Part shown: positions 16,728 to 25,072 of the stretch, in pieces
How the letters are laid out: the number at the start of each line of letters is the position of its first letter
Numbering within the stretch: position 1 is the stretch's first letter
Source of the DNA: a virus
Strand: one strand, 5' to 3'
Length of the DNA: 53,223 bases
Virus record (IMG/VR): IMGVR_UViG_3300014325_000017
Coordinates: 1 to 53,223 of that record
Position numbers and translations under genes: made by a program
Notes under the pieces: generated by a model
What the model was told of the DNA's origin: nothing
Databases searched by the model: none
The model's input: only the letters and a program-made list of their open reading frames with translations

Positions 16728-18113
16728 TCGGCTAATGCTTTCCAACGATCATAGTTGCTAGTATTGTTTATGCATTCAAGAAATGCACCACTACTAGCAT
16801 CAACATAATCATCGTGATCACCACCAGGGAATGAAGCCATCTCTAGTAAGTATTGCTTATTCCAGAATCCTTCTACTATATCAACGTTGCCAGCCTGCCA
16901 TTGTGCAGATAGTGGTTCTGCTCTTGTTGCCTTTGGTCCTGTTTCTCTTACTGCTTTTACTTTAAATCCAGCCAATAGATTTATAAGGCTAGCTGACTGA
17001 TCTTTTCCAGCTTGTCCTGGGTCTTGTGGAATGACTGTTGTAACTCGTTTATAGTTTGATCTGTCCTGATTAGCAACATTAAGCAGGGTGTCACGGATAA
17101 TATCTGCACCGCGACGCATATTAATAGCATCAGCAACAACAAAACGTCCATTAGAACGCCTACCCATTAGTATAGACGCTGTTGCACTAGGTGATGGATT
17201 AGTTTCATTTGGTTCTGTTGCAGCTAAATCCCAACGCCTAACCCAATGCTTGATATCAGTTGGTATAGCAGAGATAGTCTTAACAACGGTCATTGGAAAG
17301 TAAGAGCCTATAGTTGGCTTTATTTTCCAATTGCCATGTAATAGCCTTTCGCGTTCAACGCGATTGAGCATTTCAAGATTAGCACGATAATCAGGATCAG
17401 TTTCACTGAGTATCTTATTATCTTCTAGTGTTGCTGGTATAAACGTAAATGATTTAGGCGATGACTTAGGGAATTGGTTAAGTAGCTCCTGGCGCGTTGA
17501 TGCCCATTCTAACTTAGCATCATGACGAACAAAGTATCTAAGAGCACCAGAACGTTCTGGTATTGGGTAACCAGTATCCTGATCAATATACCATTGAATT
17601 AGATCAGCAATCCAAGAGTCAGCATCAGGATTACATGTTGCACGTATATACGGTCTAACGCCACACGTTGAACGGTTACGTGATAGCATATACCAGAATT
17701 GATTTTCAGTGAAGTGAGTTAACTCATCATAGCCAATAAGTGGTATCTGCGATCCTTGCCAGTCGTTTACATCACTATCATTGTGAAGATGACTGAAGGT
17801 AATAGATGCACCACTAGGAAACGACCATGAGCGATTAGGACTTAACCTAGGAACACCATAGATCGTAGGATACATTTGAAAGCTGGTATCAAACAGTCCG
17901 CCTTCATTTGTTATTTGTGTTGCTTCACGTCTGAAGATAACAGCGCCATAGTCAGGAACATGAACGTTACGCGAAGCCTCTAGTAACAGCGCAAACGTTT
18001 TTCCGCCACCAGCCGCACCACCATAAATGGCAATATCAGCCTGTGATGAAAGGAATTGCCGTTGTGGTCCTGATTGCGCTCTAAGTGTCAGCTTCCCAAT
18101 CCCCCTTTTTCAT
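16724..18113 (-). CDS. terL: Terminase large subunit (5' end needs a frame correction)
   Basis: ATPase and nuclease motifs are clear: Walker A in AIYGGAAGGGKTFALL (about 18040), Walker B LIGYDELTHF, and nuclease motifs WDLAATEP, IPQDPGQAGKDQ and DDYVDA. The frame is open from 18109 but has no ATG, GTG or TTG before the internal Met at 17875, which lies after Walker A. An ATG at 18113-18111 is out of frame by one base across A5G5; with four Gs it would read straight in. So either one homopolymer base is in error, there is programmed shifting, or CTG at 18091 is used. Confidence 0.9.
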
Positions 18114-18150
18114 TACGGTCGATGGTATAAATTTATACCATCGACCGTAA
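18113..18150. promoter_or_regulatory. Perfect 38-nt palindrome abutting terL start
   Basis: Half-site TTACGGTCGATGGTATAAA followed at once by its reverse complement. It fills the gap between the small-terminase stop (18154) and the terL ATG, sharing one base with that ATG. No U-tract on either strand, so an intrinsic terminator is unlikely. The central 22 nt recur at 34797-34818. Most likely an operator or late control element. Confidence 0.8.
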
Positions 18151-18153
18151 CAA

Positions 18154-18492
18154 TTATCCAGTGTCGCCTGTCTCCCCATCTATTGTCTTAGCATTCATAT
18201 CAACATTCATATCAACTTCCCGTCCATTTGATTCAAGAACAATAGCAACGGGATTAGTTGTGTGGTTACTTGTTGAATCCACTCTAATTGCAAGCTGTTG
18301 TGCTGGCTTTCCATAAGAGTAAGCCAGTTTGAGTTTCAAAGCTTCTAGTCTAATACCATCTGAATCAGAGTCATAGATCATATAGTCCAATACTTGCAGC
18401 ATACCTTCAGTATCTTCACGACATGCCGCGCGAAAAGAACTAAATTCCCTGATCTTTTCAAGTGCAGTAACAGGTTCAAATCCATCAGGCAT
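18154..18492 (-). CDS. Putative small terminase subunit
   Basis: A 112-residue protein directly upstream of terL. It is helical, with the segment GIRLEALKLKLAYSYGKPAQQ, which resembles the C-terminal part of small terminases and related phage DNA-binding proteins. The ATG overlaps the nuclease stop (TAATG). Assigned mostly by position; a helix-turn-helix is not obvious. Confidence 0.55.
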   Translation of the reverse strand: MPDGFEPVTALEKIREFSSFRAACREDTEGMLQVLDYMIYDSDSDGIRLEALKLKLAYSYGKPAQQLAIRVDSTSNHTTNPVAIVLESNGREVDMNVDMNAKTIDGETGDTG

Positions 18493-18941
18493 TAGTCAGC
18501 CGCCATTGCAGGAGTGATATCAACATAACCAACATACTTACAAAACCAATTATAGATTTCCGTTGGAGTCATTATCCTTATATCATTCACTGAGTAGGCA
18601 TGACTGTTTATACCAATCCAACTACGCCAAGAAGGAACAGTAATAACTGACAAACCTATTGAAGTATCTCTTCCTGTATACAGACCAAAAAACAAAAAGC
18701 AAAGGCCACCAGCCTTTTGCCATTTAGCTAACCATGCACATTGATCGTTCCTTAGTGCATTCAACGTAAACGAACCTTCCAAGTTCACCTTTATTCTTTT
18801 TTGTTCTACTGCAACAGTCCTACTATCAGGAAGAACTATTAAACGATCTGGCCAACCTGAACTAGTAGCAGATACGGGACAAAGTATGTAGTGCTTATCA
18901 AAGATATCTTTGAACGATGATGCAACATCCCTTTCTCGCAC
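18492..18941 (-). CDS. VRR-NUC-like PD-(D/E)XK nuclease
   Basis: A 149-residue protein with the nuclease core: SGWPDRLIVLPDSRTVAVEQK (catalytic D..E.K pattern), followed by LRNDQCAWLAKWQKAGGLCFLF, exactly as in VRR-NUC domains that cut branched DNA. It starts at GTG. Located just upstream of the terminase genes, it may resolve replication junctions before packaging. Confidence 0.75.
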   Translation of the reverse strand: MRERDVASSFKDIFDKHYILCPVSATSSGWPDRLIVLPDSRTVAVEQKRIKVNLEGSFTLNALRNDQCAWLAKWQKAGGLCFLFFGLYTGRDTSIGLSVITVPSWRSWIGINSHAYSVNDIRIMTPTEIYNWFCKYVGYVDITPAMAAD

Positions 18942-19407
18942 AACCTATGGTCCCCCGAATTGCAAGGATCAAAACCATCTGGGGTAAGAAGCCTTGATCC
19001 TCACAACCCGACCTAGGAAGATGTTTCGCTGCCAATCCCATTGACGGCAACGTGCAATTCATATGCTCCTGGCGCTAGGATCGTCAACCATAAATCTACC
19101 TAGCTCACGTTTCTGTGACGCAAAAATCTAATTCCAACCCAAAGTTACAGTGCCTCGCTGTAACGCCCATTTTTTCACCTAACAATTTCAATGGGTTAAG
19201 TGCGTTACAACGTTACCGCATTTTTTACCCCCTCTATATTATATATAGAAAAAATTTAAAATATCCAATATACCCCAGATGTATTCTATACAAACTACTG
19301 TAACGCTGTAACACCACCATTTTTCCCTTACATTTCAACGACTTACAACGTTACAGTAATCCTAACAACAAACAGTTACGCTGTAACGAAACAAACCGCC
19401 AGGAGCA
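18942..19407. other. 466-bp intergenic region: CTGTAACG repeats flanking an AT-rich block (candidate origin)
   Basis: No convincing gene. About nine copies of CTGTAACG/CGTTACAG or near matches lie at 19144-19150, 19158-19165, 19203-19216, 19298-19312, 19349-19356 and 19375-19388, in direct and inverted order. They flank an AT-rich stretch at 19231-19273 with a CTATAT/ATATAG dyad. An 8-bp inverted repeat (AGGATCAA/TTGATCCT) lies at 18966-19000. Single copies of the genome-wide word CTCCTGGCG occur at 19066 and 19397. Iterons plus an AT-rich unwinding element next to helicase and primase genes suggest a replication origin; a promoter region for late genes is an alternative. Confidence 0.55.
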
Positions 19408-21006
19408 TTAGTCTTCTTCTAATGAATCAATAAACACAGAGAAATCTTGTTTACCAACATATCTCCACTTACGAGTTAATTCAGGATCAGCAGAATTTCT
19501 TCTAACAATAGGAATACGCTTAACAACACTTTCAACTTGAAAATACTTAGGAAGCACTTTTCTTATTTCATCCCTATGTTTAGTCTTACTTGAATTAGGA
19601 AACCAAGTTTCTGTTTCCATCCACTGAAGCATTTCATCCATTGTAAATCCATCATCCCAATTTTCGTTATCATGATAAACCATTTGATTCCGATGTAGTT
19701 TCAATTGCTCTAATACTCGATCATAGTAATCCGGGCGCATTTCTCTACTAGCAACCATAGTTTTCTGTAATTCTAATTCAGCATCAGTTAAATGCGGTTT
19801 TACGCCAATTTCCCAAAGATACTTGGCTTGCGCCAGGAGCATTAATAACTCAGTTTGAATAGCATCAATGTCAATATTAATTGCATGACAATACACTGGT
19901 ATATACCGAGTGTTTCCCGTTAAATCCATAAAGTATCTACCGCCTTCATTAGTGGTAATAATGAATATTCCACTTCTAGGCAAATACTCAACATCATCGC
20001 TATGCATCGGTCTATTGGTATCATTCAAACTAGAAAGGAAAGCTTTAATATAGTTCTGATCTTTTCCTCTTGTTCCTCCCATTTCTGGAAATTCAACAAC
20101 AGCCTTACCGGCAATCTGGCGTGTTACTTCATAGCCTTCCATATACTTAGTGAAAAAGAATTGATGAAAAAACGATTTATGAAAAGCCAACAAACCACAT
20201 AGTCTACTCTTACCGCTGTTCTGTGGTCCCTCTAATACAACAACGCCACGATAATCATAACCTGGATCATAGCATCTAGCCATCATGCCTAAGAAGATAC
20301 TATGACCAGCAACACTAGCCCAATCTTTGTTCTCAACACCAGCGTAACGATGCAAAAAGTCCATTCGATCAATAAAATCCCACTCCGGTAAACTATCGAA
20401 ATAATCCTTATAGATGTTAATATGATTTTGCCTTGCTGCATAAAGTAATGCATCATCCAATGCGCGCCAAGAGCACTCTCGATTAAAGAACTTTAGTAGA
20501 TACTGCTTTAGTGCAGACTTCTGATATTTAGCTGTTGCTGAAATATACGTCTTATCATTAACCTTTATCTGTTCTCTTGGTAACTCACTATTCCAAGGTA
20601 TCTTCCCTTCATAGTATATCTTATTAGAGTATTCATCAAAGTAAATATGTAAATTCCTATTATTCAATAGGATCGTAACAATGTTCTCCTGAGTCGGAAC
20701 TCTATTTCCCTTATCGTCTCTAACGAATTTCAATCCTTCTGGTATATCATCCCTTACTTGTTCATACATCCTTCTTTCACGTTCCATCTTAACAAGTATC
20801 TTAAGCTCTTGTTTAATGGCTGTTTTAACTCTGCCATTAAATGCACTAGCAATATTTTCAATTGAAACTGTTGCTGCGCTAAGATCGCTTTCAGCATCAT
20901 CAGCTAATAACGTTACAATTTCATTTCTATGATTCATATACCATTGCTTCGCCTCAGAAACATCATCAAAGCCTGAGATAATCTTGATGACTTCTTGAAT
21001 GTTCAT
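19408..21006 (-). CDS. VirE-like P-loop helicase / primase-helicase
   Basis: A 532-residue protein. The C-terminal ATPase has Walker A VLEGPQNSGKSRL (about residue 250), a GKAVVEFPEMGG Walker B region, SSLNDTNRPMHSDDVEYLPR and IFIITTNEGGRYF, the signature of the virulence-associated E family of primase-associated helicases. The N-terminal 200 residues lack a clear catalytic motif. It follows the primase gene by 5 nt with AAGGA before the ATG. It likely unwinds DNA at the origin together with the primase. Confidence 0.85.
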   Translation of the reverse strand: MNIQEVIKIISGFDDVSEAKQWYMNHRNEIVTLLADDAESDLSAATVSIENIASAFNGRVKTAIKQELKILVKMERERRMYEQVRDDIPEGLKFVRDDKGNRVPTQENIVTILLNNRNLHIYFDEYSNKIYYEGKIPWNSELPREQIKVNDKTYISATAKYQKSALKQYLLKFFNRECSWRALDDALLYAARQNHINIYKDYFDSLPEWDFIDRMDFLHRYAGVENKDWASVAGHSIFLGMMARCYDPGYDYRGVVVLEGPQNSGKSRLCGLLAFHKSFFHQFFFTKYMEGYEVTRQIAGKAVVEFPEMGGTRGKDQNYIKAFLSSLNDTNRPMHSDDVEYLPRSGIFIITTNEGGRYFMDLTGNTRYIPVYCHAINIDIDAIQTELLMLLAQAKYLWEIGVKPHLTDAELELQKTMVASREMRPDYYDRVLEQLKLHRNQMVYHDNENWDDGFTMDEMLQWMETETWFPNSSKTKHRDEIRKVLPKYFQVESVVKRIPIVRRNSADPELTRKWRYVGKQDFSVFIDSLEED

Positions 21007-21011
21007 TGACG

Positions 21012-22061
21012 TTATTCCTTCCCCATGCTCTGTTTGCCAACCTCAATACCGTATAGCAGTGTTTCCATATCCTTTTTAGTGTTTCTATGTCCTGGCCAAT
21101 AATCGCAAGCATCCATTGTTAGATCAATGGTTTCATTCTCATCAATTAACTGTTGTTCAATAAGCTTACCTAGTAGATACGCAATACTTCTAAGCCCATT
21201 ATGCCTATCACCATGTGGAAGCGAAGTCAGTTCAATAAGTTTAACTTCCCTAATACGCAATGCTTGTTTCTTAGTATAAAGCTTTTCAGGAGCACCACGA
21301 TGGTTAACGGTTTCAATTGGAACTTGAACAGTCTGATTAGGTATTCCGTGATAGTCATACCACGCAATACGCTTCTTTACAGGGTCTTCCATTCCATGAA
21401 AGATTGGCGCGGCTGTATATATAGGTTGAATAGGATCAAATAAAGCCAAGTCAACACCAGCCTTATTACCATGCAATAGTCTTTTCAAATCGTAATTAGA
21501 ACAAGGTTGATCTGCCCAAAAGAACATCCTCATTCGTATTCCTGGCTTAATACCAAAGCTTGCACTAGCAATAAAAAAGCATTGCGCCATTCTGAAACAG
21601 TAAGGCAATCTAAGCATAATCTCACTAGAATAAGCTTGTAGTTCTCTAATTTCCCCTTCCTCAATATCATCTAACATGCTTTTTGAAATAGGATTGCTGA
21701 ATGTATCTACATCTAATGCAAACCAATTTAGGTTCTGCAATATCAACGTAGCATCATCGCCTTTGTAGCGTCTAACTACATTGCGAGTTTTAGTTTCATC
21801 CTTAACTCTAGCTCGTATATAGCAACAACGTGGCTTTGCTAACATCCTCTTGGACAACAAGTAAAGATCATAGAGATTCCAAATAGGAACCTCAAAGAAA
21901 TTGAAATACTTTACATTATCATATGGTCGTTGATTACCGTTCGCATAGTTGTGTTTAGTGAGGAACAGTTTAGGGGACGCGGCTTGCGCCACCGTCACAT
22001 AGTTGTCAGCCAAAATTTGACTTGCGGGAGTTTCGTTCTCGGCGTATATGTTCACGCGCAT
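21012..22061 (-). CDS. AEP-superfamily DNA primase
   Basis: A 349-residue protein with the archaeo-eukaryotic primase pattern: NWFALDVDTF (DxD metal site), IASASFGIKPGIRMRMFFWA (motif II region) and a C-terminal helical DRHNGLRSIAYLLGKLI resembling PriCT-type modules. AAAGGG lies 7 nt before the ATG. With the VirE-like helicase, DnaE-like polymerase and exonuclease it forms a phage-encoded replisome. Confidence 0.75.
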   Translation of the reverse strand: MRVNIYAENETPASQILADNYVTVAQAASPKLFLTKHNYANGNQRPYDNVKYFNFFEVPIWNLYDLYLLSKRMLAKPRCCYIRARVKDETKTRNVVRRYKGDDATLILQNLNWFALDVDTFSNPISKSMLDDIEEGEIRELQAYSSEIMLRLPYCFRMAQCFFIASASFGIKPGIRMRMFFWADQPCSNYDLKRLLHGNKAGVDLALFDPIQPIYTAAPIFHGMEDPVKKRIAWYDYHGIPNQTVQVPIETVNHRGAPEKLYTKKQALRIREVKLIELTSLPHGDRHNGLRSIAYLLGKLIEQQLIDENETIDLTMDACDYWPGHRNTKKDMETLLYGIEVGKQSMGKE

Positions 22062-22351
22062 ACGACTACCCTTTCAGTTGTATGTAGTTAGTTCGCTTGG
22101 TTATGTGTGACTTGACGTAGGCGGTTCTCCTAGAACTGTTTATGTGTATACGCGGACTTCCTATGCTGTTGTGTTGGCTAGCCTTTTGGTTAGCTATGTG
22201 TGCTGCATTGCAAAGACTTAGCTCCTGGTGCGGTCCCTCACTGCGCCAGGAGCATTCTTACAAGAGGGCGATCACGGTAAACCTCATCCCGTCGCTAAGG
22301 CAATCGAAAAGATCGCCACATAGCGAAACAATCTAATTGCGAATACAGAAC
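22062..22351. other. Divergent intergenic region between primase and winged-helix-like gene
   Basis: Holds three copies of TATGTGT (about 22102, 22141 and 22195) and the hairpin listed at 22221-22253. TTGACG at 22112 resembles a -35 box but has no good -10 at normal spacing. A 64-codon plus frame (22142-22336) overlaps the hairpin and lacks a ribosome site, so I do not call it. Confidence 0.5.
22221..22253. terminator. Hairpin made from the CTCCTGGCG-type word
   Basis: GCTCCTGGTGC pairs with GCGCCAGGAGC (one U-G pair) around an 11-nt loop. It lies between divergent genes, so it is more likely a processing or regulatory stem than a simple terminator. No U-tract. Confidence 0.5.
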
Positions 22352-22633
22352 ATGGTGATAGTTCAAGCAACTACCGTAAGCACTGTTGATAAACTCTATA
22401 TCTTATGGGCTTTATGTTTGGTTGCCCATTATGAAGAGAAAGGTAGAACTAAATCACGCTGGCATGTTAAAGAAGAATTTGGGGAAGAGACAATGGAAAC
22501 ATGGTCTCTGTATTGCGATATAGCAGAAGAGATGAAATATCTTGACCAATCAAAGATGAAGCTAACTGCAACCGGCAGAAAAGCAGTCGATAACTGGTCA
22601 AGAATAGCAGACAAACTTTATTCGGCTACATAA
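22352..22633 (+). CDS. Small winged-helix-like protein on the opposite strand
   Basis: A 93-residue protein from the ATG at 22352 (TTG at 22337 also possible). It contains TKSRWHVKEEFGEETMETWS and ends with MKLTATGRKAVDNW, the LT..G pattern of winged-helix C-terminal strands. It is the only convincing plus-strand gene within the 35-kb minus block, divergent from the primase and convergent with the exonuclease (6-nt gap). Opposite orientation suggests a separately expressed regulator. No strong ribosome site seen. Confidence 0.6.
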   Translation: MVIVQATTVSTVDKLYILWALCLVAHYEEKGRTKSRWHVKEEFGEETMETWSLYCDIAEEMKYLDQSKMKLTATGRKAVDNWSRIADKLYSAT

Positions 22634-22638
22634 ACAAG

Positions 22639-23187
22639 CTACCATTCCTTTACCATTTGCATTTCAACTAACTTACGATAGCACTTAGCTGTTATCTCAC
22701 AATCAATTTGCGCCGAATGTGCGCCATAAAAAATTTCACCGAATAACTGCAAATGCAAATCTTGTAGTGTTAAACGAAAGCCTTGCATCTGTGATGAAAT
22801 CTCCGCAGTGCAGACATGGTTCATTGGCCAGGGAAACTGTATACTCTTTCCCAACCTGAAGAGTTCCCAATAAATGATTGACCGATCGTAATTAACATTG
22901 TGCCCTACTAGAGTAGTGCAACCTAAAAAGAACTCACATAAATTTTTGTATATACTAATGAAAGCAGGACAGTCTTTAATATCATCATTAGTAATTCCAT
23001 GTATCTTGATAGCTTCTTCTGGAATAGGTATCCTAGGTTTACAACGTAAATGTAGCTTATCAATCTGGTCTAAGTTATCGTCCAGCTTGATTGCTGCAAG
23101 TTCTACTAAGTATGGTTGAAACTCCTGGCTTGCAGCCATTGGCGCCAGGAGTGCTGTAGATTCAGTGTCAAAGACTATAGTGGTCAT
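22639..23187 (-). CDS. DnaQ-like DEDDh 3'-5' exonuclease
   Basis: A 182-residue protein with all three exonuclease motifs: Exo I IVFDTESTALL, HGITNDDI then Exo II TLVGHNVNYDRSI, and Exo III with His and Asp in GAHSAQIDCEITAKCY. It probably supplies proofreading for the phage DnaE-like polymerase, as epsilon does in bacteria. The ATG overlaps the stop of the zinc-finger gene (ATGA). The upstream strand carries one CGCCAGGAG inside the coding region. Confidence 0.85.
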   Translation of the reverse strand: MTTIVFDTESTALLAPMAASQEFQPYLVELAAIKLDDNLDQIDKLHLRCKPRIPIPEEAIKIHGITNDDIKDCPAFISIYKNLCEFFLGCTTLVGHNVNYDRSIIYWELFRLGKSIQFPWPMNHVCTAEISSQMQGFRLTLQDLHLQLFGEIFYGAHSAQIDCEITAKCYRKLVEMQMVKEW

Positions 23188-23507
23188 TCAATGCTACTCT
23201 CATCTTCATAGCCAACAGCTACATGTTCATCATAGCCAAATACACCACTACCTCTATAATAGTTTGATCTATCATTCATCTTAGTTACGTTATTAGGATG
23301 ATAGACATGTTCTTCCATTGGCTTTTGAATTATCTTACCACCAACATTTTCATAAGTAAAAGTTGGAATCACTTTCTTAGGCTTGGGTTTTATATTCTTT
23401 ACTTTAACTGAATGATGCCAGTGCCAAAGTTTCTGACATTGTGAACTACAGAAACGAGCAATTTTCCTTGTTGGATTAAACTCTCTTTCGCACTGCTCAC
23501 ATTTCAT
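23184..23507 (-). CDS. Zinc-ribbon protein
   Basis: A 107-residue protein starting MKCEQCEREFNPTRKIARFCSSQC-type sequence: CEQC at residues 3-6 and CSSQC near 21 form a treble-clef/zinc-ribbon pattern. The rest is basic then acidic and Tyr-rich. The ATG at 23507 has GGAGGG 5 nt upstream; the longer frame from 23549 runs through the upstream hairpin. Overlaps the exonuclease start. Confidence 0.65.
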   Translation of the reverse strand: MKCEQCEREFNPTRKIARFCSSQCQKLWHWHHSVKVKNIKPKPKKVIPTFTYENVGGKIIQKPMEEHVYHPNNVTKMNDRSNYYRGSGVFGYDEHVAVGYEDESSIE

Positions 23508-23524
23508 AGAACCCTCCCAGAGCA

Positions 23525-23585
23525 CAGAAAAACCATCTAGCAGCAACAAGGTATAGGCGGTTTTGCCGCCTTGTCTAGATGGTTT
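23525..23585 (-). terminator. Nested stem-loop with U-run (minus strand)
   Basis: On the minus strand ACCATCTAG pairs with CTAGATGGT, enclosing an inner GGCGG/CCGCC hairpin, and the outer stem is followed by TTTTTCTG. This looks like an intrinsic terminator or attenuator between the small gene at 23639-23785 and the zinc-ribbon gene. Confidence 0.5.
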
Positions 23586-23638
23586 CTGCCCCCTTCCCGC
23601 GTCATCTCCTACCCTTGATCCGGTTCATGGCTCCCCTC

Positions 23639-23785
23639 TCATGGTTCCTCGGGAACCGGCTCGGTGTTCACCGCTACCTGTTCCGTTTGGTTATCAATGT
23701 TCTCTAGTCGGACGTTCATATCTTCCAGCAATTCAGTAATCCTATTGAGTATATCCAGCAACTTATCTAACTGTTCATCAGTCAT
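23639..23785 (-). CDS. Small coiled-coil protein
   Basis: A 48-residue protein missed by length cut-offs: MTDEQLDKLLDILNRITELL..., a heptad-like amphipathic helix followed by an acidic Pro-rich tail ending EPVPEEP. AGGA lies 7 nt before the ATG. It is 3 nt downstream of the gene at 23789-24037, so it belongs to the same operon. Function unknown. Confidence 0.65.
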   Translation of the reverse strand: MTDEQLDKLLDILNRITELLEDMNVRLENIDNQTEQVAVNTEPVPEEP

Positions 23786-23788
23786 AGC

Positions 23789-24037
23789 TTAGTCCTTTCT
23801 GTAAGATAGCAACGTGAAGCTTTCATTTTCTACGAAGAACTTTTCAAGAATCCAACTTATCTCACTCAATAGAGGGCTACGCTTATCGCGTGTAATAGCA
23901 ATGACGTTAGTATTACCCTCTGAAACAACTACCTTCAGTTTTCTCCCATCAATGGGAGACTTAAACTGGTAGATACTCCCTTCCTTGCCTGTTTCAACCA
24001 AGTTGTTTTCAAGCGATGTTAGGTTCTGCTTGATCAA
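23789..24037 (-). CDS. Hypothetical small protein
   Basis: An 82-residue protein (MIKQNLTSLENNLVETGKEG...) of alternating beta strands, KLKVVVSEGNTNVIAITRD. The TTG start overlaps the preceding TGA (TTGA) with AAAGGT upstream. It is one of four small tightly packed genes downstream of the 171-residue protein gene. No family recognised. Confidence 0.6.
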   Translation of the reverse strand: MIKQNLTSLENNLVETGKEGSIYQFKSPIDGRKLKVVVSEGNTNVIAITRDKRSPLLSEISWILEKFFVENESFTLLSYRKD

Positions 24038-24246
24038 TGCAGCTTACCTTTTACAATCAAATGGGAAACATCTTTCTCTAATAGGTTTGCATAATGCCGT
24101 AAGATGTTAATGGTATCCTCAATCGGCAATGAGGTTAACACCCTGCCGTATTCTGTATTTACTTCCTTGTAGATACAGACCCAATTCTCAATCCTCTCAC
24201 TATTCCCTAATGCATTACCGATAAAATTGGAAACGTCATCACTCAT
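24034..24246 (-). CDS. Hypothetical small helical protein
   Basis: A 70-residue protein beginning MSDDVSNFIGNALGNSERIE, with a helical LPIEDTINILRHYANLLEKD. GGGGGAG lies 9-10 nt before the ATG, which overlaps the upstream gene's end. Function unknown; co-expressed with the neighbouring replication-region genes. Confidence 0.6.
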   Translation of the reverse strand: MSDDVSNFIGNALGNSERIENWVCIYKEVNTEYGRVLTSLPIEDTINILRHYANLLEKDVSHLIVKGKLH

Positions 24247-24499
24247 CTTGTGTTACTCCCCCTGGAACGATCTTTTCGTAAATAGGCGCTAATGCATCAA
24301 GCTTGCGCTCAATCACCATCAACGCCAGGAGTATATTTTCCGCTTCACCTTTGATCGTATCCACAAAAGGCATTTCAGTAATATCCCAGAAATTCTTTTC
24401 CTTATCACAACTGACTATAAGAAGCTTCACACCAGTTAAAGCAGAGTCTATTGCATACCCCAATCGCCTATTGCGTCTTTGTATTTCATACGTAAACAT
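24239..24499 (-). CDS. Hypothetical small protein
   Basis: An 86-residue protein (MFTYEIQRRNRRLGYAID...) with a beta N-terminal half and a long helix GEAENILLALMVIERKLDALAP. AAAGGA precedes the ATG. One CGCCAGGAG word lies inside it on the plus strand (24323). No family recognised. Confidence 0.6.
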   Translation of the reverse strand: MFTYEIQRRNRRLGYAIDSALTGVKLLIVSCDKEKNFWDITEMPFVDTIKGEAENILLALMVIERKLDALAPIYEKIVPGGVTQDE

Positions 24500-24502
24500 T
24501 GA

Positions 24503-25018
24503 TCAGTCCTTTGTTCCATCAGACCATGACCACGCAATTTGATTTAGGTATTTGTGCATATAGCCACGTTGGAAATTGAAATTCCAAGGTTTCCTATGAA
24601 TCTTCTGATACGCGGTTCCTAGTATACGCCTTGAATTATCACTGATACGCACATCAGGAAATTCCGATTTCTCCGCTGCAAAGCCAGCATAATCAATTTC
24701 CTTTTCAGTGAACCTGTCTGAATTATCCAGTATATACTTAAGCATATCACGGAAATCAGCAATTTCATCCCGATCAATCAGCTTGTTATACGGGATACGT
24801 CTTCCCTTCTTGTAGATAATATCTTCAGAGATGAAGTCTTCAAACTTAGGTTCACTGGTATAACTGGTATCGCTACTATTAAAGCCAGTATCGTCTTCAT
24901 CAAACAAGTCATCAATCTTCTTATCCATTGCATCCATCTTGGAAACCATGTTACGCAATAGATTTTCAATTCGGTTCAGGTGTTCTTTAACAGTAGATTG
25001 TCCAACATCGCTTGGCAT
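24503..25018 (-). CDS. Hypothetical protein with N-terminal coiled coil
   Basis: A 171-residue protein. Residues 8-40 are a coiled coil (VKEHLNRIENLLRNMVSKMDAM), followed by an acidic linker and a globular C-terminal half ending FNFQRGYMHKYLNQIAWSW. GGAG lies 8 nt upstream of the ATG. Position downstream of the possible SSB gene suggests a DNA-metabolism role, but no motif supports a specific one. Confidence 0.55.
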   Translation of the reverse strand: MPSDVGQSTVKEHLNRIENLLRNMVSKMDAMDKKIDDLFDEDDTGFNSSDTSYTSEPKFEDFISEDIIYKKGRRIPYNKLIDRDEIADFRDMLKYILDNSDRFTEKEIDYAGFAAEKSEFPDVRISDNSRRILGTAYQKIHRKPWNFNFQRGYMHKYLNQIAWSWSDGTKD

Positions 25019-25072
25019 TGTATTACTCCTATCAGAAAAATGGGTAGGCCAGAAGCCTACCCATTCATTACA

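Noticed and set aside
18950-19010. Possible tRNA upstream of the nuclease gene
   Set aside because: A short inverted repeat and a CCA on the minus strand suggested a tRNA, but no cloverleaf or T-loop consensus could be formed.
22142-22336. Plus-strand frame of 64 codons with a hydrophobic N-terminus
   Set aside because: Overlaps the word-type hairpin, has no ribosome site and the C-terminal half looks random.
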